Below are positions 16,351-28,678 of a stretch of 64,000 bases of DNA, piece after piece. The translations under genes and the position numbers were made by a program. The stretch is taken from assembly GCA_023265995.1 (NCBI GenBank), contig JAHFSA010000001.1:372001-436000 (forward strand), in the 5' to 3' direction. Origin of the DNA: Perlucidibaca sp. (GTDB taxonomy: Bacteria > Pseudomonadota > Gammaproteobacteria > Pseudomonadales > Moraxellaceae). A model generated the notes under the pieces. It searched no databases, was not told where the DNA came from, and worked only from the letters and a program-made list of their open reading frames with translations. Numbering within the stretch: position 1 is the first letter of the stretch; the number at the start of each line of letters is the position of its first letter.

Positions 16351-17226
16351 ATGACTGAACGAGACCTCACACAACCTCAGCATGAAGTCCAACGACTCCT
16401 AGGCCGCTGCCTGCTACGCATACAGCAGTACGAAAAACTGGCAAAGCTAGTTCTAGCGCGACATAAGCTATCAGTATCACCCGACCACGACATTCAAGAG
16501 CTCCGCAGGGCACAAACCCAAACAACCGTTAAGGACACCCTCGGCACTCTAACCTCCAAGCTCAGGGAGTCTTATATCGTCAGAAATGACGACCAGCCTG
16601 TGGGCATGGATAGCCGCAACATACCAATTGCTGGCCTCGTCTCAATCAAGCACTCGATATCCATGTCAACGGAGGACTATGAGCACACGAGAATTACGCA
16701 CGAATATCTGGTCGACATGCGTAACAATCTGGTGCATCACTTCATCGAGCACTATGACGTGTGGACAGTCGAAGGTTGCATAGCGGCGCAAAGCTATTTG
16801 CAAGAATGCTACGTCCGCATAGACGAACACGTTGAGCAATTGCGCTCTTGGGCCAAAGGCATTGCCGAAACCTCGCAGTACATGAGTACCCTCGTGCAAG
16901 GCCTTGCTTTCAGCGACCTCATTCTCAATGGCGTTGCGCCAGATGGTTCAGTCATTTGGCCTGGTACCGGCATTGTGCAAGCACTACGTGAATCAGCAAC
17001 TCAACTTGGGCACGATGGCTGGACACGCCTGGACAAAGCAAGGGACTGGATCACTGCGCGATATGCCGAACAGGCACCTGTAAAATATGGCTGCCGCACC
17101 TGGCCACAGGTACTCAGTGAGTCCCGGCTTTTCGAGCTGAAATACCATATTGACGATGCCACAGGGCAGCGCGTGCTCTGGTTCAAAGAACGCATACCGA
17201 AAGCAGTAAAACCTACTCAGCGCTAA
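16351..17226 (+). CDS. HEPN-like / OST-HTH (LOTUS) domain protein
   Basis: A 291-aa protein of two parts. Residues about 10-190 are helical and contain MRNNLVHHF (Arg124 to His129), an R-x4-H motif like that of HEPN ribonucleases. Residues about 219-280 (HDGWTRLDKARDW, then KYGCRTWPQVLSESRLFEL) match the OST-HTH/LOTUS winged-helix fold, known to bind RNA, including G-quadruplex RNA. The gene has visibly lower G+C and different codon use from both neighbours. It is inserted between degS and hisC with strong inverted repeats on each side. RNA binding is likely; nuclease or toxin activity is inference. Confidence 0.75.
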   Translation: MTERDLTQPQHEVQRLLGRCLLRIQQYEKLAKLVLARHKLSVSPDHDIQELRRAQTQTTVKDTLGTLTSKLRESYIVRNDDQPVGMDSRNIPIAGLVSIKHSISMSTEDYEHTRITHEYLVDMRNNLVHHFIEHYDVWTVEGCIAAQSYLQECYVRIDEHVEQLRSWAKGIAETSQYMSTLVQGLAFSDLILNGVAPDGSVIWPGTGIVQALRESATQLGHDGWTRLDKARDWITARYAEQAPVKYGCRTWPQVLSESRLFELKYHIDDATGQRVLWFKERIPKAVKPTQR

Positions 17227-17302
17227 GCACAGAGGTGGACGCTTCAGCGCTTTCGTAATGAGAGATTGGCTGCGTAATAAGCTGGTACGCCGGCAGTGCG
17301 GA

Positions 17303-17354
17303 GAGAAAGTTTCTTTTGACGCGCATCGTGGCGCGGCACAAAGAAAGCTTTCTC
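17303..17354. repeat. Long near-perfect hairpin downstream of the LOTUS gene
   Basis: GAGAAAGTTTCTTTTG (17303-17318) pairs with CAAAGAAAGCTTTCTC (17339-17354) with one bulge on each side. An inner CGCGC (17320-17324) pairs with GCGCG (17331-17335) around a 6-nt loop, so about 20 bp pair in total. It lies 77 bp after the LOTUS stop and 43 bp from the convergent hisC stop. It may be a terminator, though T-runs are inside the stem, or the end of a mobile or palindromic element. Confidence 0.6.
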
Positions 17355-17396
17355 GCAGCAGCTCCAGCTATCGAGCCACCACGCCGTCACGCAGTC

Positions 17397-18470
17397 CTAC
17401 CCCAGAATCTCTTCCAGCGCCGTCAGCAGCGCCCGGTGCTGCTCCGGCGTGCCTATGGTGATACGCAGGAAGTCATCGATGCGTGCCTGCTTGAAGTGGC
17501 GCACCAGCACGGCGCGCTCGCGCAGGGCGGCGGCCAGATCGGCACCGCGATGCGCCGGGTGACGGGCGAAGACGAAGTTGGCGCCCGACGGCAGCACCTC
17601 GAAGCCCATGCGCTCCAGCTTCACGCTCAGCGAATCGCGCTGCATGATGACCATCTCGCACATGGAGTCGAAGTGCGATCTGTCCTCGAAGGCGGCACGC
17701 GCGCCGGCCTGTGCCACACGCCCCAGCGGATAGGAGTTGAAGCTGTCCTTGATGCGCGCCAGCGCCTCGATCAGATGCGGCTGGCCGATCGCCAGACCGA
17801 CGCGCAGACCGGCGAGCGCGCGCGACTTCGACAGCGTCTGCGTCACCAGCAGGTTGGGATAGCGCGAGACCAGGCTGATCGCGGTCTCGCCACCGAAATC
17901 GATGTAGGCCTCGTCGACCAGCACCACCGAATCCGGACTGCCCTGCAGCATGCGCTCGATGGCATCCAGCGCCAGCAGGCAGCCGGTGGGCGCGTTCGGG
18001 TTGGGGAAAATGATGCCGCCGTTCGGACGTGCGTAATCAGCCGGGTCGATCTCGAAACGCTCGTTGAGCGGCACGGTCTCGTGACGGATGCCGTAGAGCC
18101 CGGCATAGACGTGATAGAAGCTGTAGGTGATGTCCGGGAACAGCAGCGGCTGCTCGTGCTGGAAGAGGCCGTGGAAGGCGTGCGCGAGCACCTCGTCGGA
18201 GCCGTTGCCGACGAACACCCAGGACTTGTCGCCGCCCTGCTCCGCCAGCTTGAAGTAATCGGCGATGGCGGCCTTGAGCAGGTCGGCATTGGGATCAGGA
18301 TACAGGCGCAAGTCATCGCCCACGGCGGCCTTCATGGCCTCGATGGCGCGCGGTGACGGCCCGAACGGATGCTCGTTGGTGTTGAGCTTGACCAGGTTGG
18401 CGATCTTCGGCTGCTCGCCCGGCACATAGGGCACCAGGTCGCGGACAAACGGGCTCCAGAAACGGCTCAT
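17397..18470 (-). CDS. hisC: Histidinol-phosphate aminotransferase
   Basis: PLP-dependent class I/II aminotransferase of 357 aa for the seventh step of histidine synthesis. Visible motifs: [14 protein letters not shown] near the N-terminus, [23 protein letters not shown], and the PLP lysine segment [14 protein letters not shown]. It starts 4 bp after hisD, so it is the last gene of murA-hisG-hisD-hisC. The LOTUS gene lies convergent on its 3' side. Confidence 0.96.
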   Translation of the reverse strand: MSRFWSPFVRDLVPYVPGEQPKIANLVKLNTNEHPFGPSPRAIEAMKAAVGDDLRLYPDPNADLLKAAIADYFKLAEQGGDKSWVFVGNGSDEVLAHAFHGLFQHEQPLLFPDITYSFYHVYAGLYGIRHETVPLNERFEIDPADYARPNGGIIFPNPNAPTGCLLALDAIERMLQGSPDSVVLVDEAYIDFGGETAISLVSRYPNLLVTQTLSKSRALAGLRVGLAIGQPHLIEALARIKDSFNSYPLGRVAQAGARAAFEDRSHFDSMCEMVIMQRDSLSVKLERMGFEVLPSGANFVFARHPAHRGADLAAALRERAVLVRHFKQARIDDFLRITIGTPEQHRALLTALEEILG

Positions 18471-18474
18471 GCGC

Positions 18475-19779
18475 TTACTTCTCCAGCAGTCGATATTCGG
18501 CCGAACGCGCGTGCGCGGTCAGGCCCTCGCCACGCGCCAGCACGGAGGCGATGCCGGCCAGAGTCGAGGCACCGGCCGGCGAGCAGCCGATCAGGCTGCT
18601 GCGCTTCTGGAAGTCATAGACGCCCAGCGGCGACGAGAAACGGGCCGTGCCCGAGGTCGGCAGCACGTGGTTGGGCCCGGCACAGTAGTCGCCCAGGGCC
18701 TCGGGGGTGTGACGCCCCATGAAGATGGCGCCGGCATGGCGGATGCGCGGCAGCAGCGCCTGCGGGTCGGCCACCGACAGTTCGAGATGCTCGGGCGCGA
18801 TGCGGTTGATCAGCGCCAGCGCCTCGTCCTCGTCGCGCACCAGCACCAGCGCGCCGCGCTCGCTCAGCGACACACGGGCGATGCCCTCGCGCTCAAGCGT
18901 CGGCAGCAGCAGCTCGACCTGGGCGGCGACAGCATCGAGGTAGGCGGCATCGGTGGCGATCAGGATGGACTGCGCCAGCTCGTCATGCTCGGCCTGCGAG
19001 AACAGGTCCATGGCGATCCAGGCCGGATCGGTCTGGCCATCACAATAGATCAGGATTTCCGAGGGCCCGGCGATCATGTCGATGCCGACCTGGCCGAAGA
19101 CCTGGCGCTTGGCGGTGGCGACATAGATGTTGCCCGGCCCGACGATCTTGTCGACGCGCGGCACCGACTGCGTGCCATAGGCCAGCGCGGCGACAGCCTG
19201 CGCGCCGCCGATGGTGAAGACCTGATCAACCTCGGCCAGCCAGGCCGCGGCCAGCACCAGCTCGTTGATTTCGCCACGCGGCGTCGGCACGCACATGATG
19301 ACCTCGGCAACGCCGGCGACCTTGGCCGGAATCGCGTTCATCAGCACGGAGGACGGATACGAGGCCTTGCCGCCGGGCACGTAGATGCCGACACGATCCA
19401 GCGCCGTCACCTGCTGGCCGAGGATGGTGCCGTCGGCTTCGGTGTACTGCCAGGAGTCCTGGCGCTGGTGCGCGTGATAACGACGGATACGCTCGGCAGC
19501 GGTGCTCAGCGCCTGCTGCTCGGCGGCCGGCAGGCCCTCGTAGGCCTGTTGCAGACGCTGGCGGGACAGCGCGAGGGAGGACATGTCGACGGCCTGCAGC
19601 CTGTCGAAGCGGTTGCTGAAATCGACCACGGCGGCATCGCCTTCGGCACGGACGCGGGCGATGACATCATTCACCGTGGCCTGCACGGCGGCATCGGACA
19701 CACCCTCCCAGGCCAGCAGGCGCTCCAGGGTGGCGTTGAAATCGGCGGCCTGGCTGTCCAGGCGTTGCATGACCGTCAT
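18475..19779 (-). CDS. hisD: Histidinol dehydrogenase
   Basis: Zinc-dependent, NAD-linked four-electron dehydrogenase of 434 aa for the last two steps of histidine synthesis. Characteristic segments are [21 protein letters not shown], the signature [17 protein letters not shown] with DMIAGPSE, and HEL-type metal residues in the C-terminal APEHLEL. It lies between hisG and hisC in the order typical of pseudomonads. A 95-bp gap separates it from hisG. Confidence 0.97.
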   Translation of the reverse strand: MTVMQRLDSQAADFNATLERLLAWEGVSDAAVQATVNDVIARVRAEGDAAVVDFSNRFDRLQAVDMSSLALSRQRLQQAYEGLPAAEQQALSTAAERIRRYHAHQRQDSWQYTEADGTILGQQVTALDRVGIYVPGGKASYPSSVLMNAIPAKVAGVAEVIMCVPTPRGEINELVLAAAWLAEVDQVFTIGGAQAVAALAYGTQSVPRVDKIVGPGNIYVATAKRQVFGQVGIDMIAGPSEILIYCDGQTDPAWIAMDLFSQAEHDELAQSILIATDAAYLDAVAAQVELLLPTLEREGIARVSLSERGALVLVRDEDEALALINRIAPEHLELSVADPQALLPRIRHAGAIFMGRHTPEALGDYCAGPNHVLPTSGTARFSSPLGVYDFQKRSSLIGCSPAGASTLAGIASVLARGEGLTAHARSAEYRLLEK

Positions 19780-19874
19780 TTCTCTACTCTTCTCGACCAG
19801 GGTTCGGGGCCTGCGGACAGGCTCCCGGCGGGCTCGCGGCCCGGTCGATCAGCAGCGACGGGCGCGGGCGGACA

Positions 19875-22086
<2,212 letters not shown>

Positions 22087-22095
22087 CGTGACTCG

Positions 22096-22407
22096 TCAGG
22101 TAGCGGGACTGAAGACAGGCAGCAGATTGCTGGCCTGCAGGATGGCATGGAGACGCTCCGGAATGGCGCGCAGGTGGAGCTGCTGCTGGCGCCGACCGGC
22201 GGCACGCTGCCAGGACATGAGCACGGCGGCGGTGACGCTGCTGCCGGAACTCAGTCCGGACAGATCGCACAGCCAGGGTCCGGTCGCCGGCAATGCCGCG
22301 ATCACGGCCAGCCCCTCGGCCTCGCAGGCCGTCGCCGAGGCATAGTCGACCGTGCCGGAAAGGCTCAGGCCGGCACCATCGGGCAGGGGCTGGACGCTCG
22401 CGCTCAC
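22096..22407 (-). CDS. mlaB: MlaB, STAS-domain subunit of phospholipid transporter
   Basis: A 103-aa STAS-domain protein, the cytoplasmic accessory of the MlaFEDB ABC complex that moves phospholipids between the inner membrane and MlaC. The sheet-helix pattern GLSLSGTVDYAS and WLCDLSGLSSGSSVTAAVL fits STAS. The start is GTG, overlapping the mlaC stop by four bases, which supports translational coupling. Confidence 0.88.
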   Translation of the reverse strand: MSASVQPLPDGAGLSLSGTVDYASATACEAEGLAVIAALPATGPWLCDLSGLSSGSSVTAAVLMSWQRAAGRRQQQLHLRAIPERLHAILQASNLLPVFSPAT

Positions 22408-23048
22408 GACTTCTTGTCCTTGACCACTTCGATCGGGCCCGGCGACCAGGCCGCGATGGCCTTGTCGAGGTTGCCGCCGGACTGCTCGACGACTTCGGCG
22501 AAGCGCTTGCGGAAGGTCAGGCCGAGGTTGAGGCCGTTGACCAGCAGGTTGCGCGCCTTCCAGCTGCCCTGACCGTCACGGATCATCTGGAAGGTGACCG
22601 GCACCACGGTGCCGCTGTCGAGGGTGACCTCGACGTCGACCTGGGCGCGGTTGCTGTCATCACCCGGCTTGTAGGGCTTAACCACGATCTTCTCGTTGTC
22701 GTAGGCAACCAGACCGTTGGCATAGGTGCGGATCATGCTCTGCCGGAACACACCGAGGAAGCGGTCACGCTGCTCCGGCGAAGCCTGGCGGAAATACTGG
22801 CCCATGACGCCACGGGCGATGCCCGGAATGTCGATGAACGGGGAAATGTTCTGCTCGACCAGCTGGTTGAGCGCAGTCGGGCTCTTCTGCAGCGTCTTCT
22901 TGTCCTTGACGATGCGCGCGAGCAGGCTGTCGACGGCCGTCTGCACGACCACCTGAGGATTGGCTTCCGGCACTGCCGATGCCGTTGCCGGCGCCACCAG
23001 GGCCAGCATGGGCAGGACCAGGGCGACATACTTCAGGAAACGGTTCAT
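22404..23048 (-). CDS. mlaC: MlaC periplasmic phospholipid-binding protein
   Basis: Periplasmic shuttle of the Mla pathway, 214 aa from ATG 23048. The signal peptide MNRFLKYVALVLPMLALVAP ends near ASA. The mature part shows the ABC-transporter auxiliary domain: RGVMGQYFRQASPEQRDRFL-like and GSWKARNLLVNGLNLG, followed by a C-terminal tail. It carries phospholipid from the outer-membrane MlaA to MlaD. A longer frame starting eight codons upstream would place SPIKELQ before the signal, which is unlikely. Confidence 0.93.
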   Translation of the reverse strand: MNRFLKYVALVLPMLALVAPATASAVPEANPQVVVQTAVDSLLARIVKDKKTLQKSPTALNQLVEQNISPFIDIPGIARGVMGQYFRQASPEQRDRFLGVFRQSMIRTYANGLVAYDNEKIVVKPYKPGDDSNRAQVDVEVTLDSGTVVPVTFQMIRDGQGSWKARNLLVNGLNLGLTFRKRFAEVVEQSGGNLDKAIAAWSPGPIEVVKDKKS

Positions 23049-23075
23049 CTGTAACTCCTTGATGGGACTCAACCC

Positions 23076-23600
23076 TTAGAACGCTTCATCGGCCGTACCG
23101 GCTGACGTGCCGGCAGCCGTGCCGCCGTTGCCGGCCTTCGGCGCTTCCGTGGCCTTGTTGAACAGGAACTTGCCGATCAGGTCTTCCAGCACCAGCGAGG
23201 ACTGGGTCTGTTCGATCTTGCTGCCATCCTTGAGATAGGTGTCATCGGCGCCCGGCGTCAGGCCGATGTACTTCTCGCCGAGCAGGCCGGCGGTGAGGAT
23301 GGCCGCCACGGTGTCGGTGCTGATGTCATCGACCTGCTTGTCGATGGACATCTCGACGCGTGCCAGCTGGGTCTTGCGATCGAGCTCGATGGCATCGACA
23401 CGGCCGACGGTGACGCCGGCGATGGTGACCTTGGCGCGCACGGTGAGACCGCCGACATTCTGGAACATGGCGTGGACGTGGTAACTCGGCTTGCTGATCT
23501 CGGAAGCCAGACCGCTGACCTGAAGAGCCAGGAACGTGAGGGCGGCGAAAGCCAGCAGGAGGAACGCCCCAACCAGCAGCTCCAGGGATTTGATACGCAT
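23076..23600 (-). CDS. mlaD: MlaD, MCE-domain membrane protein
   Basis: Inner-membrane MCE protein of 174 aa with a single N-terminal helix (LELLVGAFLLLAFAALTFLAL) and one MCE domain from about residue 35 to 120 (VGGLTVRAKVTIAGVTVGRVD). The C-terminal tail is rich in Gly, Ala and Thr. MlaD hexamers form the lipid-conducting ring above the MlaFEB ABC core. The start codon overlaps the stop of mlaE by one base. Confidence 0.95.
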   Translation of the reverse strand: MRIKSLELLVGAFLLLAFAALTFLALQVSGLASEISKPSYHVHAMFQNVGGLTVRAKVTIAGVTVGRVDAIELDRKTQLARVEMSIDKQVDDISTDTVAAILTAGLLGEKYIGLTPGADDTYLKDGSKIEQTQSSLVLEDLIGKFLFNKATEAPKAGNGGTAAGTSAGTADEAF

Positions 23601-24382
23601 TACAAGCCTCCGAACATGACGGCGGTGAGGATGAAGTCCAGAGCCAGAACCGCCAGTGATCCATAAACCACCGTGCGGGTGGTGGCGCGCGAAATGCCTT
23701 CGCTGGTGGGTTCGCAGTCATAGCCCTGGAAGACGGCGATCCAGGTCACCGCGATGCCGAAGGCCAGGGCCTTGATGAGACCGTTGATGACATCATCGGC
23801 AAAGTTGACCGACTGCTGCATGTTGGCCCAGTAGGAACCTTCGTAGATGCCCAGCCAGTCGACACCGACCAGGCGTCCGCCGAGCACGCCGACGGCGGTG
23901 AACACGGCCGCCAGCATGGGCATGGAAATGAGACCGGCCCAGAAGCGCGGCGCCACGATGCGGCGCAGCGGATCGACACCGATCATTTCCATGCTGGAAA
24001 GCTGCTCGGTGGCCTTCATGAGACCGATCTCGGCGGTCAGCGCCGAACCGGCGCGACCGGCGAAGAGCAGCGCCGTGACCACCGGACCGAGCTCGCGCGC
24101 CAGCGTCAGCGAAACCATGGTGCCGAGCGCCTGCTCGCTGCCGTAGCGGATGAGGATGTTGTAGCCCTGCAGGCCCAGCACCATGCCGATGAACAGGCCG
24201 GACACCACGATGATGACCAGCGACAGCACACCCACGGCATAGACCTGCTGCACCAGCAGCGGCAGCGCCAGACGCCAGCGCGGCCAGCACACCAGAGACT
24301 GCCAGAGGAAGATCGTCGCCGCGCCGTAGGCACGCACGATCTCCAGTCCCTGGCGACCCAGTTCCTGCAAGCGAGTCCGCAT
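23600..24382 (-). CDS. mlaE: MlaE permease of phospholipid ABC transporter
   Basis: A 260-aa MlaE-family permease with about five to six hydrophobic helices. Characteristic segments are [28 protein letters not shown]-like hydrophobic helix and the [24 protein letters not shown] core (landmarks ELGPVV and AGRAGSA), then [24 protein letters not shown]. It is the membrane-spanning dimer subunit for retrograde phospholipid transport. mlaF lies directly upstream, separated by one base. Confidence 0.95.
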   Translation of the reverse strand: MRTRLQELGRQGLEIVRAYGAATIFLWQSLVCWPRWRLALPLLVQQVYAVGVLSLVIIVVSGLFIGMVLGLQGYNILIRYGSEQALGTMVSLTLARELGPVVTALLFAGRAGSALTAEIGLMKATEQLSSMEMIGVDPLRRIVAPRFWAGLISMPMLAAVFTAVGVLGGRLVGVDWLGIYEGSYWANMQQSVNFADDVINGLIKALAFGIAVTWIAVFQGYDCEPTSEGISRATTRTVVYGSLAVLALDFILTAVMFGGL

Positions 24383-24383
24383 G

Positions 24384-25187
24384 TCAGCCCCTCAGCACAT
24401 CGGCCCAGGGCCGTGATGGATAGTGAAAGCGCACGGGACCGTCGGCACTGCCGTTGAGGAACTGCTGCACCAGTGGCGACTCGGAGGCACGCAGCTCGTC
24501 CGGCGTGCCCTCGCCGACCACGGTGCCGTTGGCCAGCACATAGATGTAGTCGGCAATCGACAGGGTTTCATCGACATCATGCGAGACAATGACGGTGGTC
24601 AGGTTCAGCGCCTCGCGCAGGGTGCGGATGAGACGCACGAGCACGCCCATGACGATGGGGTCCTGACCGGCGAACGGCTCGTCGTACATGATCAGCTCGG
24701 GATCGAGGGCGATGGCGCGCGCCAGTGCGGCACGCCGCGCCATGCCGCCGGAAAGCTCGGCCGGCATGAGGTGCTGGGCACCGCGCAGACCGACCGACTC
24801 GAGCTTGAGCAGCACCATTTCGTTGATCAGGCTTTCCGGCAGGCTGGTGTGGGCGCGCAGCGGGAAGGCCACGTTCTCGTGCACCGAGAGGTCGCTGAAC
24901 AGGGCGCCGGACTGGAACAGCATGCCCATGCGCGCACGCAGCCTGAACAGATCGTCACGCGAAAGCCTGGGCACGTTCTGGCCGTCGACCAGGACATCGC
25001 CGCTGTCAGGGCGCAGCTGGCCGCCGATGAAACGCAGCATGGTCGTCTTGCCGCAGCCGGACGGGCCCATGATGGCCGTGACCTGACCGCGCCGGATTCG
25101 CATGTTGACGCGATCGAATATGACGCGATCACCCCGCTTGAAGCTGAGGTCGCGAATTTCCACCAAATCTGGCGCGTTGACCGGCAT
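24384..25187 (-). CDS. mlaF: MlaF ATPase of phospholipid ABC transporter
   Basis: Cytoplasmic ABC ATPase, 267 aa. Walker [12 protein letters not shown], signature [16 protein letters not shown], Walker [14 protein letters not shown] and H-loop [11 protein letters not shown] are all present. It powers MlaE. The first gene of the mlaFEDCB-ibaG-murA-his run, it is divergent from kdsD over a 163-bp gap that should hold promoters for both directions. Confidence 0.96.
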   Translation of the reverse strand: MPVNAPDLVEIRDLSFKRGDRVIFDRVNMRIRRGQVTAIMGPSGCGKTTMLRFIGGQLRPDSGDVLVDGQNVPRLSRDDLFRLRARMGMLFQSGALFSDLSVHENVAFPLRAHTSLPESLINEMVLLKLESVGLRGAQHLMPAELSGGMARRAALARAIALDPELIMYDEPFAGQDPIVMGVLVRLIRTLREALNLTTVIVSHDVDETLSIADYIYVLANGTVVGEGTPDELRASESPLVQQFLNGSADGPVRFHYPSRPWADVLRG

Positions 25188-25302
25188 GAAATCAGTCTGT
25201 CCTGTAGGAAGCCGTGCATCATATCACCAACGGCTTTTCGACCGGAATCTCTACACATGGAGGACGGAAACTGGATGACAGGGCTGGTGGCTGCCATGCC
25301 GG

Positions 25303-25330
25303 TTGGACATAATTGGCACTGAATTTGTAT
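25303..25330 (+). promoter_or_regulatory. Weak candidate promoter for kdsD
   Basis: TTGGAC (25303-25308), a 16-bp spacer and TTGTAT (25325-25330) lie 21 bp before the kdsD ATG. Matches are moderate; TATATG at 25328 is an alternative -10 with a longer spacer. Confidence 0.25.
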
Positions 25331-25350
25331 ATGACCCAGGATGGCCCGAC

Positions 25351-26322
25351 ATGAGCCGCACCGATTTCATCAGCTCCGGCCTGCGTGTGCTGCAGGTGGA
25401 AATGGATGCCCTCGAAAATCTTCGCCCGCTGATCGACAGCAGTTTTCATCGCGCCTGCGAGCTGCTGCTGGCCTGCAAGGGCCGCGTCGTGGTCACCGGC
25501 ATGGGCAAGTCCGGGCACATCGGCACCAAGATCGCCGCCACCCTCGCCTCCACCGGCACACCGGCTTTCTTCATGCACCCCGGCGAGGCCAGCCATGGTG
25601 ACCTCGGCATGGTCACCGGCCAGGATGTCATCATCGCCATCTCCAATTCCGGCGAAGCGCACGAGATCCTCTCCATCATTCCGGTCATCAAGCGCCTGCG
25701 CGCCAAGCTGATCACCATCACCGCGCTCGCCGACTGCAGCATGGGTCGCCACGCCGACGTCGCGCTGACCATAGGCAAGTCGCCGGAAGCCTGCCCGCTC
25801 GGCCTCGCTCCGACCTCGTCGACCACCGCCACGCTGGTGCTCGGCGACGCCCTCGCGGTCGCCCTGCTGGAAGCCCGCGGTTTCACCGCCGAAGACTTCG
25901 CGCTTTCGCACCCGGGCGGCGCCCTCGGCCGCCGCCTGCTGCTGCGCGTCGACGACATCATGCACAAGGGCGATCAGGTGCCCGTGGTCAGCATCGGCAC
26001 CACCATTCGCGACGCCCTGCTGGAAATCACCCGCAAGGGCCTGGGCATGACCACCGTGGTCGACAGCGCCGGCAGCCTGGTCGGCCTCTACACCGACGGC
26101 GACCTGCGCCGCACCATCGACCAGAACCTCGACATCCGCGTCACGCCGATCGAGCAGGTCATGACCCACAACTGCCTGACCGTGCGCGCCGGCATCCTCG
26201 CCGCCGAGGCCCTGGCCGACATGGAGGCGCGCAGCATCAACGGCGTCGTCGTGGTCGATGACCAGCATCGTCCGGTCGGCGCCGTCAACATGCACGGCTT
26301 TCTGCGCGCGGGGGTGGTCTGA
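25351..26322 (+). CDS. kdsD: D-arabinose 5-phosphate isomerase
   Basis: KpsF/GutQ-family isomerase of 323 aa, converting ribulose 5-phosphate to arabinose 5-phosphate for Kdo. An N-terminal SIS domain contains GRVVVTGMGKSGHIG and the STGTPAFFMHPGEASHGDLG active-site region (landmarks TGMGKSG and HPGEASHGD). Two CBS domains follow (about 205-323). ATG 25351 is preceded by AGGA; an in-frame TTG at 25303 is rejected. Its stop overlaps the kdsC start by one base. Confidence 0.95.
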   Translation: MSRTDFISSGLRVLQVEMDALENLRPLIDSSFHRACELLLACKGRVVVTGMGKSGHIGTKIAATLASTGTPAFFMHPGEASHGDLGMVTGQDVIIAISNSGEAHEILSIIPVIKRLRAKLITITALADCSMGRHADVALTIGKSPEACPLGLAPTSSTTATLVLGDALAVALLEARGFTAEDFALSHPGGALGRRLLLRVDDIMHKGDQVPVVSIGTTIRDALLEITRKGLGMTTVVDSAGSLVGLYTDGDLRRTIDQNLDIRVTPIEQVMTHNCLTVRAGILAAEALADMEARSINGVVVVDDQHRPVGAVNMHGFLRAGVV

Positions 26323-26855
26323 TGCTCTCGGTTCGCGTCAAGGAAAAGGCCGCCCGCATCCGCCTGCTGGCGCTCGATGTCGATGGCGTGCTCACCGACG
26401 GCCGCCTCTACTTCGCCGAGGATGGCCAGGAATTCAAGACCTTCGACACCCAGGACGGCCACGGCATCAAGATGCTGCAGGCCGCCGGCATCGAAGTCGC
26501 CATCATCACCGGCCGCAACACCCAGCTGGTGCAGCGCCGTGCCGGCAACCTCAAGATCCGCCATCTGCTGCAGGGTCGCGAGGACAAGCTGGTCGCCCTG
26601 CGCGAGCTCATCACCGAACTCGGCGTCGAGATCGATGAAGTCGCCTATGTCGGCGATGACTGGCCCGATCTGCCCGCCATCCTCGCCGCCGGCTTCGGCG
26701 TCGCGGTCGCCAATGCCCACAGCGAGCTGCGCGCGCGCGCCGACCATGTCACCACGCTGGCCGGCGGTCGTGGCGCCGTGCGCGAGGTCTGCGACCTGCT
26801 GCTGAGCGCGCAGGACCGCTACCAGGATGCGCTCGCCCCGTATCTGGAAACCTGA
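26322..26855 (+). CDS. kdsC: Kdo-8-phosphate phosphatase
   Basis: HAD-superfamily C0 phosphatase of 177 aa that removes phosphate from Kdo 8-phosphate. HAD motif I is LALDVDGVLTDG with both catalytic Asp residues; motif II Thr lies in AIITGRNTQLV; motif III/IV is VGDDWPDLP. No cap domain, as expected for KdsC tetramers. Sits between kdsD and lptC in the conserved lipopolysaccharide block. Confidence 0.95.
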   Translation: MLSVRVKEKAARIRLLALDVDGVLTDGRLYFAEDGQEFKTFDTQDGHGIKMLQAAGIEVAIITGRNTQLVQRRAGNLKIRHLLQGREDKLVALRELITELGVEIDEVAYVGDDWPDLPAILAAGFGVAVANAHSELRARADHVTTLAGGRGAVREVCDLLLSAQDRYQDALAPYLET

Positions 26856-26857
26856 GC

Positions 26858-27421
26858 ATGGATATCCGCCCGCTGCTGCAGCTGACCACGGTCATGGTGG
26901 CCGTGGGCGCCCTCGCCTATTACGGCTATGGCGGCTGGGACAACAGCAACAACGGCCTCGCCGATGACGGCACCGGCCCGGACTACATCGTCGATGGCAT
27001 GGAAGCCTGGCAGGGCGATGAGAAAGGCCATCTCATCCGCCACTTCCAGGGCGCCCAGCTGGTGCACAAGCCGCAGCCCGAGCTGTTCGAGGTGCGCCAG
27101 CCGACCATTGAGCTTTACAGCAACGGCCAGCCCCTGTGGCATCTGCAGGGACTGCGCGCCACCAGCCCGGATCCGGCGCGCGACATCTGGCTGCTCGGCC
27201 AGGTGGTGGCCACGCGCGATCCCAGCCAGGGCCAGCCGTTGCGCATCGAGACACCTCGCCTGCATGCCGATCCGCGCGGCAATCGCATCGATACGCCGGA
27301 CCGCGTACAGGTCACCGGCCCCCAGGGTCAGCTGCACGGCACCGGCATGACCGCCGACCTGCAGGCCAAGACCCTGGAATTCTCTTCCGCTGTAGAGGTC
27401 CACTATGCTCCGTCGTACTGA
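26858..27421 (+). CDS. lptC: LptC, inner-membrane lipopolysaccharide bridge protein
   Basis: Bitopic protein of 187 aa. N-terminal hydrophobic helix LLQLTTVMVAVGALAYYGYG anchors a periplasmic OstA-like beta-jellyroll (GTGPDYIVDGMEAW, LWHLQGLRATSPD, VHYAPSY). It receives LPS from LptB2FG and passes it to LptA. The 3' end overlaps lptA by 17 bases. Confidence 0.9.
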   Translation: MDIRPLLQLTTVMVAVGALAYYGYGGWDNSNNGLADDGTGPDYIVDGMEAWQGDEKGHLIRHFQGAQLVHKPQPELFEVRQPTIELYSNGQPLWHLQGLRATSPDPARDIWLLGQVVATRDPSQGQPLRIETPRLHADPRGNRIDTPDRVQVTGPQGQLHGTGMTADLQAKTLEFSSAVEVHYAPSY

Positions 27422-27952
27422 CATTCTTCCCCTGCTCGCCATGGCGGCCTGCCTGCTGCCGGCAACGCCGGCACTGGCCCTGCCCGAGGACAGCCAGCAG
27501 CCCATCCAGGTCACCGCCGACAACGCCCGCTTCGATGAAGGCACCGGCGAGGCGGTCTATCGCGGCAACGTCCAGATCGTCCAGGGCACACTGGAAGTGC
27601 GTGGCGACAGCCTGACCCTCAAGGTCGATGACAAGGGCGCGCTGAGCAGCGCGCGCACGCTCGGCAAGCAGGCGCACTACCAGCAGAAGACCGATCCGGC
27701 CAAGGGCCTGGTCACCGCCGATGCCAACGAGATCCAGTTCGACAACAAGACCGGCGTCATCACGCTGATCGGCAGCGCCGTGCTGCGTCAGGACAGCGCC
27801 AGCTTCAAGGGCCCGCGCATTGTCTACTCGACCACGCGCAAGCAGATCGAGGCCAGCGGCAATGCCAGCGAGCGCGTGCAGCTCGTGTTCCCGCCCTCGG
27901 CGCGCAACAGCAGCAAGCCGGGCAGCCCGTCCGCCACCGGAGGCAGCAAGCC

Positions 27953-27956
<4 letters not shown>
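27405..27956 (+). CDS. lptA: LptA/LptH periplasmic lipopolysaccharide transport protein
   Basis: Periplasmic OstA-domain protein, 183 aa. Signal peptide from [20 protein letters not shown] ending near ALA. The mature jellyroll has [22 protein letters not shown] and [28 protein letters not shown]-type repeats (landmarks VTADNA and VTADANEI). Ser/Gly-rich tail. Forms the LPS bridge across the periplasm. lptB starts within its last codons. Confidence 0.93.
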
Positions 27957-28677
<721 letters not shown>

Positions 28678-28678
<1 letters not shown>

